IMG/VR virus record: IMGVR_UViG_3300049846_000155
Location: 1-31,829 of that record
Origin: a virus
DNA length: 31,829 nt
Reading direction: 5' to 3' (one strand)
A program made the position numbers and the translations under genes. The notes beneath the pieces were generated by a model. The model was given only the letters and a program-made list of their open reading frames with translations. It was not told the DNA's origin and did not search any database. Below, in pieces: positions 13,829 through 22,300 of the stretch (positions within the stretch are counted from its first letter, which is position 1; every line of letters starts with the position of its first letter).

Positions 13829-16800
13829 CAACAGTAGCTCAACGGTCATTCAGCGGTGGTGAGATAGCTCCGTCACTGTATTCAAGGACCGACACTCAGA
13901 AGTACGAAACAGGTCTTAAAACGTGTAGGAACTTTTTCGTAATGAGGCATGGTGGTGTGTCTAACAGGTCTGGCTCTGTTTTCATTGGAGAAGCTAAGGA
14001 TTCTACTAAAGAGGTTAGGCTTGTTCCGTTTGTATTCAATTCAGATCAGACGTATGTATTAGAGTTCGGCGACCTGTATATGCGAGTGATCCAAGACGGA
14101 TCTTATCTATATGATTCTACTAAGTCTGTTACTGCTGGTGGTATTACTAATGCTTCTCCGGCTGTTGTAAACTCAACTGCACATGGTTTCTCAAACGATG
14201 ACGAAGTTCTAATTACTGGTGTTGTTGGCGACATGGCTACATTTGTAAATGGAAGAAACTTTAAAGTAGCCAACGTAGCGGCGAACACATTCACATTAAA
14301 ATACATGGATGGAACCGCTGTTGATTCTACAGCGTTCGGAACGTGGACCTCTGACGGAACTATAAAAAGAGTTTACACAAAAACACATGGCTATGCAGAA
14401 GCGGATCTATTTGATTTACGGTTTATTCAGTCTGCTGATGTAATTGTTATAACCCATCAGTCCTATCCTCCAACTGAGCTAACGAGATCTGCGCACACTA
14501 CATGGACGTTTACAACCATTGATTTCACACCAAACATTTCTAGGCCAACTGGGCTGTCTGCTTCTGTTGGTGGTGTTGGAACAAAGACATTTAGGTATAA
14601 GGTAACTGCTGTTGCGGAAGAAAGTTTTGAAGAAAGTCTTACTGGGTTCGGTGCTACTAACTCTATTTCTGGAATAACAAAAGCAAATCCAGCGGTAGTT
14701 ACATACACTGGTGCAGACAATGTTATCAACGGAGACACTGTTTACATTTCTGGAGTTGTTGGCATGACAGAAGTGAATGGAAACAGTTACACCGTAGCCA
14801 ACCTGAACACTGGTGCAAATACGTTTGAATTGCAGGGAATAAATTCTACCGGATACACAACATATACATCAGGTGGAACCATCAGCAAAAACGAGGCAAC
14901 TATAACATCTGCGGCAGATCCAACAACAAGTGCTCCACACACTGTTTCATGGACAGCGGTTACTGGTGCTCAGAGTTATAACATTTACAGAGGCGTGAAT
15001 GATTACTACGGACTTATAGGTGTTGCTGGAGCTACATCTTTTAGTGACACAGGATCCATTGAGCCAGATACAGCCGACACCCCTCCAATAGAAAGAGATC
15101 TGTTTGGGACTGCTGATGACTATCCTAAGACAGCGACTTACTTCCAACAGAGGTTGATGTTTGCAAATACCACTAACAACCCAGAAACGGTGTATGCATC
15201 AAAGACTGGATCGTTTAAAAACTTTTCAATATCATCTCCTATCCAAGACGACGATGCCGTTACTTTTTCTCTTGCTGGTAGGCAGGTAAACTCTGTTGAA
15301 CACTTAGTTGATATCGGTAAGCTTATTGTACTAACAACTGGTGGTGAGTGGTCCATTGAAGGGTCATCTGGTATTTTAAAACCAGGAGAAATAAATCCAA
15401 AGCAATATTCTTACAACGGAGCTGGAGTGCTTGCACCTCTTGTCGTAGGCGGTAATGCTCTTTATCAACAAGCTCGTGGTTCTATCGTGCGAGATCTTAC
15501 GTTTGATTACCAGGTGGATGGATACCGTGGTAATGATCTTACAATTTTCTCTGCGCACATGTTTGATGGGTACACTCTTTATGACTGGACGTACCAGCAA
15601 ATCCCTAACTCTATCGTTTGGGTTATCCGTAGCGATGGCGCACTCCTTGGTCTAACATACATCAGAGAACACCAAATCTGGGGCTGGCACAAACACGACA
15701 CTGATGGAACTTTTGAGAGTGTGTGTTCTGTTCCAGAGGGGACAGAGGATGCGTTATACGTTGTGGTCAACAGGACGATCGGTGGTGTTGCAAAACGCTA
15801 CATAGAGCGGTTTTCCTCAAGATTCATCTCTGACATTAAAGATGCTGTGTTTATGGATTCAGCTCTTACCTACGACGGAAGACACACTGGATCAACTACG
15901 ATGACAATAACTGGCGGTCATACAATAACTGGAGCTACGCAAGCAAATCCATGTGTTGTGACATCTGCTTCTCACGGATTCCAAAACGGAGACACCGTTT
16001 ACATTCTTGGTGTAGGTGGAATGACCCAACTAAACGGAAACACATATACCGTTGCTGGAGTGACTACCAACACGTTTCAACTCAGTGGAACGAACAGCTC
16101 TGGATATGGGGCATATACCTCTGGCGGAACTGTCTCGACCTATAAGTATGACGACACCGTTACAGTCACAGCAAGTGCTTCTACTTTTACATCAACAGAT
16201 GTTGGTCATGAGATACACATGACCGGATCAGACGGTACATTAATAAGGTTCGCCATAGATAGCTACGTTAGTGGAACCGTAGTCAGAGGCCGTCCAAACA
16301 AAACCGTGCCTGCGTCAATGCGTTCAGTTGCTATCACGACGTGGGCAGAGGCTGTAGATGAGGTCACAGGGTTATGGCATCTTGAAGGCAAGGACGTAAC
16401 TATCTTTGGGGACGGATCGGTAGAATCAAATCCAAATAATGAGGCTTATGTCACAGTCACCGTATCTGATGGAACGGTTGCTCTAGCTAGACCATACGCA
16501 GTTCTTCATGTGGGCCTTCCTTATATTTCTGACATTCAGACGCTTAACATAGACACAGACGGAAGATCATCTATAGGTGATAAGAAAAAAATTATTCACA
16601 AGGTCAGCGCATTTGTTGAGGCTTCTCGTGGCATGTTTGCAGGACCAAGAGCGCCATCTGATGACGCGACCGACCCATTAGAAGACTTATACGAATTAAA
16701 AATAAGAGAGAACGAAAACTACGACGACCCTGTTGATCTTGCGACAGAAGTGGTTGATATTAATATTATGCCAGAGTGGAACTCAAGCGGTAGCGTGTTT

Positions 16801-16878
16801 ATACGTCAAGTTGATCCTCTGCCTCTGGCTGTTCTGTCTGTAATACCATCAGGGTTAATTACATCAGGAGGTAATTAA
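13825..16878 (+). CDS. Tail nozzle/hub protein with FCCH repeats
   Basis: A 1017-aa protein starting at TTG 13825, after GAGGGATGG. The opening QRSFSGGEIAPSLYSRTD (about 6-23) and KTCRNFFVMRHGGVSNRSG (about 32-50) are the hallmark of tail nozzle proteins in epsilon15- and BPP-1-like podoviruses, the functional match of T7 gp12. The rest of the frame (about 430-680 and 800-1017) also follows that family. Three FCCH-type inserts (about 107-180, 284-356 and 702-770) share the pattern NP-VV-xxx-HG-x-x-GD-x-V-x-I-x-G-V-G-M and an ending SGGT. Residues 239-283 plus 357-421 resemble one FN3-like domain (FRYKVTAVAEE, then WTAVTGAQSYNIYRG) split by the second FCCH repeat. These additions make the protein much longer than simple nozzles. 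Confidence 0.85.
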   Translation: MTTVAQRSFSGGEIAPSLYSRTDTQKYETGLKTCRNFFVMRHGGVSNRSGSVFIGEAKDSTKEVRLVPFVFNSDQTYVLEFGDLYMRVIQDGSYLYDSTKSVTAGGITNASPAVVNSTAHGFSNDDEVLITGVVGDMATFVNGRNFKVANVAANTFTLKYMDGTAVDSTAFGTWTSDGTIKRVYTKTHGYAEADLFDLRFIQSADVIVITHQSYPPTELTRSAHTTWTFTTIDFTPNISRPTGLSASVGGVGTKTFRYKVTAVAEESFEESLTGFGATNSISGITKANPAVVTYTGADNVINGDTVYISGVVGMTEVNGNSYTVANLNTGANTFELQGINSTGYTTYTSGGTISKNEATITSAADPTTSAPHTVSWTAVTGAQSYNIYRGVNDYYGLIGVAGATSFSDTGSIEPDTADTPPIERDLFGTADDYPKTATYFQQRLMFANTTNNPETVYASKTGSFKNFSISSPIQDDDAVTFSLAGRQVNSVEHLVDIGKLIVLTTGGEWSIEGSSGILKPGEINPKQYSYNGAGVLAPLVVGGNALYQQARGSIVRDLTFDYQVDGYRGNDLTIFSAHMFDGYTLYDWTYQQIPNSIVWVIRSDGALLGLTYIREHQIWGWHKHDTDGTFESVCSVPEGTEDALYVVVNRTIGGVAKRYIERFSSRFISDIKDAVFMDSALTYDGRHTGSTTMTITGGHTITGATQANPCVVTSASHGFQNGDTVYILGVGGMTQLNGNTYTVAGVTTNTFQLSGTNSSGYGAYTSGGTVSTYKYDDTVTVTASASTFTSTDVGHEIHMTGSDGTLIRFAIDSYVSGTVVRGRPNKTVPASMRSVAITTWAEAVDEVTGLWHLEGKDVTIFGDGSVESNPNNEAYVTVTVSDGTVALARPYAVLHVGLPYISDIQTLNIDTDGRSSIGDKKKIIHKVSAFVEASRGMFAGPRAPSDDATDPLEDLYELKIRENENYDDPVDLATEVVDINIMPEWNSSGSVFIRQVDPLPLAVLSVIPSGLITSGGN
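14143..14364 (+). repeat. FCCH-type repeat 1 of tail hub
   Basis: This codes for residues about 107-180 of the hub protein: ITNASPAVVNSTAHGFSNDD, then VLITGVVGDM, a short NGRNFKVANV strand and SDGTIKR. It is the most divergent of three related units, with GDM where the others have G-MT. In Pfam terms this resembles the E1 FCCH domain that is commonly reported in phage tail proteins. Confidence 0.6.
14674..14892 (+). repeat. FCCH-type repeat 2 of tail hub
   Basis: This codes for residues about 284-356: ITKANPAVVTYTG, NGDTVYISGVVGMTEVNGN, SYTVANL, a NTFEL strand, and TSGGTISK. It is very close to repeat 3 in protein sequence. It interrupts an FN3-like segment, as shown by flanking pieces that read continuously when it is removed. 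Confidence 0.7.
15928..16134 (+). repeat. FCCH-type repeat 3 of tail hub
   Basis: This codes for residues about 702-770: ATQANPCVVTSASHGFQNGD, TVYILGVGGMTQLNGNTYTV, a NTFQL strand, and TSGGTVS. It shares nearly all signature positions with repeat 2, including NGDTVYI, GMT, LNGN/VNGN and SGGT, so the two probably come from a duplication or from the same donor. Confidence 0.7.
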
Positions 16879-17513
16879 TGGGAGCAGGAAGCGCAAGCGG
16901 ATCTGGTGCAGGAGCTAATACCGGAGCCAACTATATGTTAGCCGGAAGCATGACTCAGGTTGCTGCTGGATTCGGCACGTCTTACGTTAATGCCCAACAA
17001 GCAAAAGCTCAGGCTGAGTACGAACTAGGTGTTTCACAAAGCAACCAAGCGTTGGCTGAAATCCAGGCACGAGATGTTGTAACAAGAGGAAACAAAGAAG
17101 CTCAGTTGTTGAAAGCAAAAGGGCAAGCAATGATAGGGTCTCAACGTACCGCCCTTGCTGCTCAGGGCATAGATATTGAATCTGGATCCGCACTGGACGT
17201 ACAAGCAGATACCGCAGCTCAAATAGATTTAGATATTATTACAATAAGAAACAATGCATGGAGAGAGGCTTGGGGCTACAAATATCAAGCAGCTCAATAT
17301 GGCTTTCAAGGTCAGATGGCAGCACTTGCTGGACAAAATGTAGCAAGGACATCCCTTATCACAGGCGGACTTGGTGCTTTTGGTGGAACCACTAGAGCGT
17401 ATGGTGAGTATATGAACTCTCGTGGTAAAAGAAAAACAGGAACGTCTGCCGAAGACATTGCCACTAACATAAACGATGCCCCTGATGGATCATATTATAG
17501 GAGTGTAGTTTAA
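16878..17513 (+). CDS. Internal virion protein (T7 gp14-like position)
   Basis: A 211-aa protein starting in a TAATG overlap with the hub gene. After a Gly/Ala/Ser-rich start (1-30) it is a long helix with the sequence type RDVVTRGNKEAQLLKAKGQA, then GSQRTALAAQGIDIESGSALDV (about 87-108), followed by IDLDIITIRNNAWREAWGY (about 116-134). The GSQRxALAAxGIDxxSGSAxDV signature is typical of the first of three internal core (ejection) proteins of BPP-1/epsilon15-type and T7-like podoviruses. Such proteins are stored in the capsid and released with the DNA to build a channel across the envelope. A Gly-rich hydrophobic stretch follows near residues 158-172. Confidence 0.82.
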   Translation: MGAGSASGSGAGANTGANYMLAGSMTQVAAGFGTSYVNAQQAKAQAEYELGVSQSNQALAEIQARDVVTRGNKEAQLLKAKGQAMIGSQRTALAAQGIDIESGSALDVQADTAAQIDLDIITIRNNAWREAWGYKYQAAQYGFQGQMAALAGQNVARTSLITGGLGAFGGTTRAYGEYMNSRGKRKTGTSAEDIATNINDAPDGSYYRSVV

Positions 17514-19324
17514 TGCCAAGTGTACCCAGGTACGAATCAAGAATCCAACAGTCCGCCACTCCCAACGTTAAGAGCCAGTCGTCTGCTCCTGATGCTGCGT
17601 TTGGCGCAAGTGAACCTCTGTTCAAACTTGGCGCACAAATGGGTGAGGCTGTTTATAAGATAGGGAAAGAAGAGTACGACAGAGCAAACGATATGGTTGT
17701 CTTGGACGCCTACGGAGAAGCTCTAAAAAGAAAGAATGACAGACTTCTAAACCCAGATACAGGTCTTGTTACGTTTCAGGGCGAAAGAGCCAACGGAGCC
17801 ATTGATCACTTTTCTCCGCTGTATCAACAAGATCTAGACGAGATTGAGCAGGGTCTTCATAACGCAGATCAAAAGGCAGCCTTCCAGAAATATAAAGCTG
17901 CACAGATGAAGGAGTTTAACAATAAACTCCAAGCACACACATTCACAGAAACCAGCAAGCTAAAGCAAATTAAAGTCATAAGCTCAATGGATAACATCAG
18001 CGATGATGCTGCACTTGACTTTAGGAATAGGCAGAAACTAGACCAATCCAGAGAACAGGTACTTGGACTTAGTACTCAACTCGCTTATGAGCAAGGTCTA
18101 CCAAAGGAAGCAGAAGACCAGCTCAAGAGACAGAATATAACTAAATACCATAACAAAGTAATTAGCCAGATGATGTCCTCAGATGATCCAGGTGTTAAGG
18201 ATTACTTTAATAAGTACAAAAGCGAGATGGATCCAGACGAGATGAAGAATCTCAAAGATAAAATAGAGAACGGATCAAAGATCTCTGAGGCTTACAAAAT
18301 CTCTGACAGTCTGGTGTCTAAACACAAGACCATCGAGTCAGCTATGAGTGAGCTATCAAAGATGGGCCTAGACGGTGAGATAAGAGACGCCGTTACACCA
18401 AGGCTAGAGCGTGAGTTCAGATATAGATCTGCGGCTCAAAAGAAAGCACAAGATCAAGTGTTTCTTGACATGCAGATGAAGGTAGATGCTGGGTATATCC
18501 CAACACCTAATGATTTTGGTAACCTTACCCCAGCTCAGGCTAAGGGAATGAAATCTTATATGAAGCCGTTTGCTCTTAAAGACGATCCAGAGGTTGCTTC
18601 AATCCTTAACAACATGGATGCAGAAGATCTATCGACGATTGCGCCAGAGGATCTTGCTGGGAAAAGAAATAAACTCACGAGAGAAACATACCAGAAGATG
18701 TGGCAGCGTATTCAAATCGCAAGAAAGTATGCTGAGGGTGATGCAGCCTCGGCAGAGCAGGCAACTGTAGATAAACAGAAGCAGCAAATAAAACAAACTG
18801 CTATGCAGTCTGCTGGAGTTATCCCAAAGGGTAAGACCATAAATGAAGCAGTCAAGACAGGGCACGCACAGTCTGTCTATAACATGGATGAAATAATTCG
18901 AGTAGAAGCTGCTGAACTTACAAAACTCAGCGGCAAAAAAGAACCTGACGTAGAAATCTATAAGAAGGCAGCAGACAATGCCGCAAAAAGATATGTAATG
19001 ACTTATAAGAACGTAAAAGACGCTACGTTTGGATCTTCTCCATTTGCGGTAAAGCAAAGGGTAAATATTCTTGATGCGACAAAAGAAGATGCTGATTCTG
19101 CGTTTATACCAATAGAAGAAGTCGATCCTGCCTTCAAAACAGGACTGAAAGACTGGCTAAACAAAAAGGGCAAGATTAAAACCAGATATAATAATGGAAC
19201 TCTGTGGGAGAGCCATGTTAATAATATCACTGAGAGAGCTGCTGCTAAAAAGCAGCTTGGGATGACAGACAACGAAATAGCTAAATGGGTTGACGCAGAA
19301 GTAGCGAAGATAGAAGGAAAATAA
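17513..19324 (+). CDS. Internal virion (ejection) protein, middle
   Basis: A 603-aa, mostly helical, highly charged protein with no Cys and no signal peptide, in TAATG overlap with genes on both sides. The start MPSVPRYESRIQQSATPNVK and the segment LLNPDTGLVTFQGERA (about 77-92) match the second core protein in this class of podoviruses, which takes the place of T7 gp15. After virion ejection it would form part of the periplasmic tube. Most of the rest (residues 100-600) is helical repeats with Lys/Asp/Glu-rich linkers. No catalytic motif is visible. The tight three-gene string 16878-25293 suggests that these products assemble together. Confidence 0.8.
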   Translation: MPSVPRYESRIQQSATPNVKSQSSAPDAAFGASEPLFKLGAQMGEAVYKIGKEEYDRANDMVVLDAYGEALKRKNDRLLNPDTGLVTFQGERANGAIDHFSPLYQQDLDEIEQGLHNADQKAAFQKYKAAQMKEFNNKLQAHTFTETSKLKQIKVISSMDNISDDAALDFRNRQKLDQSREQVLGLSTQLAYEQGLPKEAEDQLKRQNITKYHNKVISQMMSSDDPGVKDYFNKYKSEMDPDEMKNLKDKIENGSKISEAYKISDSLVSKHKTIESAMSELSKMGLDGEIRDAVTPRLEREFRYRSAAQKKAQDQVFLDMQMKVDAGYIPTPNDFGNLTPAQAKGMKSYMKPFALKDDPEVASILNNMDAEDLSTIAPEDLAGKRNKLTRETYQKMWQRIQIARKYAEGDAASAEQATVDKQKQQIKQTAMQSAGVIPKGKTINEAVKTGHAQSVYNMDEIIRVEAAELTKLSGKKEPDVEIYKKAADNAAKRYVMTYKNVKDATFGSSPFAVKQRVNILDATKEDADSAFIPIEEVDPAFKTGLKDWLNKKGKIKTRYNNGTLWESHVNNITERAAAKKQLGMTDNEIAKWVDAEVAKIEGK

Positions 19325-22300
19325 TGCCAGGCTTTAATCCAAGTGAAGACTACGCAAAAGCAACCCCTCAGCCAGAAGCTCAGTCAGGTTTTAATCCCAC
19401 AGAGGAAGAGACGGTTCCTGCCGTAATAGACATAGCTGCTGATATTCCACAGGATAAGGCGGCACAGATATTCAAGTATGCAGAAAAGCTTGGAGTTCCT
19501 GAGACGTTTGTTGATAGCAATTTCGACGAAGTAAAAAAGCAGGTAGATAAAGACGACTTTGATATTGCTGAGTTTAGAGCAAAAAGTCCTTTGTTGGCTG
19601 CATGGAAAGCAAACGACCCATATAAGTTTTCATTCTCAAAGCCTGAGCTTGGGTTCTTTGGAGGAATTGAGCATAGCTTAAGAGTTGCCAAAGACGCTTA
19701 TAACCGTGGTGCAAACCAACAAGAACTTGGAGAGCTATACGACACTCAGCGAGGCAAGGGGTATCTTGGTCCAATAGAGCTAAAGCGACTCTCTGACATA
19801 GAAAATGAGAACCTAAAAGCTGACAGAAGATACGGATTAGGAAAGCTTGATTATATTGCGAACACGGTTGGGCAGACATTCGGTCAGGGCGCAATAACTG
19901 CACTTGGAACAACGGCTGTTAGAGCTGGAGCTGCTGTTGGCGGCGGACTATTAGCCGGTCCTGCTGGAGCGGTCGTAGCAGAACGTACTGCTGCCGTCCC
20001 TCTTGCTGCTTACACTGGATATAGATCTCTAAAGATGAATAGAGGTTTTGCATATAAAGATCTGGTTGACGGCGGTGTAGACCACGCGACTGCATCAGAT
20101 ATCGCTCAGGGTATAGGTGTAATAAACTCCGTTATTGAAGCCGGATCAGACTATGTGATGGGCGGAATACTTGCGTCTGGAATAAAAAAAATTACTGCTC
20201 AGTACGGCGGAAAAGCAATGTCCGTTATTGTAAAAGAAGCTCTGATGCAGCCAACGAAAAGGGCTGCTCTTATTGCAGCCTCAAAGAAGATGGCTGGGGC
20301 TGGAGCATCTGAAGGCATTGAAGAGTTCTTGCAGGCTTTAGTGTCTGGTGGTGGAAAATCAATAGCTCAGGACATGTCTGGCGTAGCAGCAAACGACCCA
20401 CGAAGAGAATCGGTTGGTCAGGTTCTAAAGCAAGGGGCTGGTGAAGGTATCGACGCCGCTATAGGTTCCGCGTTATCTTTCGGTCTTATATCCGCTGGAA
20501 CAAACCTACATTCAGATATAGCGAGCATTAGAAAAGCAGAAGCAGATTACCAAGAAGCCAAGGGGCTTGAACCGCAAATTTCAGAAAGCGTTGTTCTTGG
20601 TTCAAACGAAAAAGTTGGGGAAGAGTTGCTTGGTGTTACCTTTCAGGGGTCTGAAAAAGAAACCACATACATTGATACAACTAAGTTTGAAGAGTACTGG
20701 TCATCCAAAGGACTAGACCCAAGAGCCGTTGCCGCTGAGATCATGGGAGACAACGGTGCCTCGTTTGATGAAGCAAAAAACGAAAGCAAGTATATTGAGA
20801 TTCCTACTTCTAAGTACAACATGAGCATTGTACGCCCAGGGCATGGCGATTTTTTTAGGGATCACAAGAAGTTTTCTCCTGAAGATCTCACAAAAGCAGA
20901 AGCAGACGAGTTACTCAAAGACGTTGAAAAGTTTCTTGATGAATCAAAAAAACTTACTCCAGAACAGATAGCAGAGCAGTCGTTTATTAAAGATCATGTT
21001 AGGGACACAGTTCTTAAATCTGGTAGATTTGACGCGCTATACGCCGATGCCGTGGCTAACCTGTATGATTTACGGTACTCAGAAAGAGCAGAACTTCTTG
21101 GTGTAGAAAAAAATGATTTGTATAGGAAATCTCTTTTAAGCATAGAGAACGGTCCAGCCATAGGCAAAACCACAGATGAGCGTGGCGCTCTCAGGTATGT
21201 AAACGGACTCCCCAAGATGACCCTTGGTGAAGACGCAGACCTTTCTACAATTACGCACGAGACAGGCCACCTGTGGCTCAATGAGATGATGTCAGATGAG
21301 GCCGTCGTTGCTTCTGTTGAGAGCAAGAACTTCCGACAGCAGGCGTTCTTGGAAGACATGCAAACCGTCAGAGGGTTCTTTGGAAAGCAAAACCACGCGT
21401 CTGCTTTAAAAGTTATTGAAAAGTTGCACAAAACAATGACATCAAAGCTAAACAAAGATCCTGCAAACAAGGATCTACAGCGTTTTGTATCTGACACAAC
21501 TGGAGCACTTGAAGAAATCAAGAACAACGGAGGAGAGAAATTCCTTGCTGAAAAATCAGCCACTCTGTTCCAGGGCGTAGACGAAAAACATAAGTGGGTT
21601 TTTATAACCCCTTACCATGAGATGTTCGCTGACGGGTTCAATAAGTATCTAATAGAAGGCAAAGCTCCTGATAAGTCTCTTCGTGGATTATATTCTAGGT
21701 TTAAGTCATTCCTAATGCAGATATACTTAAACTCAAAAAACATTGGTGTTAACTTAACCGACGAGATGCGCGGTGTTTTTGATCGCTTAATAACCATAAA
21801 CCAAAAGCGAGAACAAGACCTTCCTGAGTTCAAACCATTAATAGCAAACCCAGAAAAATGGGGTATGACTAAGACTGAGGCAGCCAGCTATTCCAACAAC
21901 ACCAAAGCCATGAGAGAGGCTGAAGAGGCCAAAGCTTTTGAGTTAGCAAGTGAAGACATGCTTAAAGAGCGAGCTGCAATGGAAAGCGACTTATACGATA
22001 AAGCGTTCGCTGATGCTAAAGCTGAATTAAAATCAGATAAGAGATATGTGGCCCTTAACGTATTTAAGCATGGAGAAGGTCCAGACGGTGCTCCGATACC
22101 AGCTCAGTTTAAAAAGCTTCTTGGTGGATTAAATAAAAAAGAAGTGACTAGATTATACGGTGCTGACACTGCAAACTCTCTACCTCAGTATGTATTCAAG
22201 TCTTACGCAAAAAAAGAAGATCTTGAAACAACATCAAAAACATTAGGCTTCGCTGGCAGTGAAGATCTTATAAATCAAATTAAAGGTCTTGAAGACGTTG

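Noticed and set aside
13301-13849. 182-aa minus-strand frame
   Set aside because: It is opposite the tail adaptor gene, which has diagnostic motifs and a good ribosome binding site.
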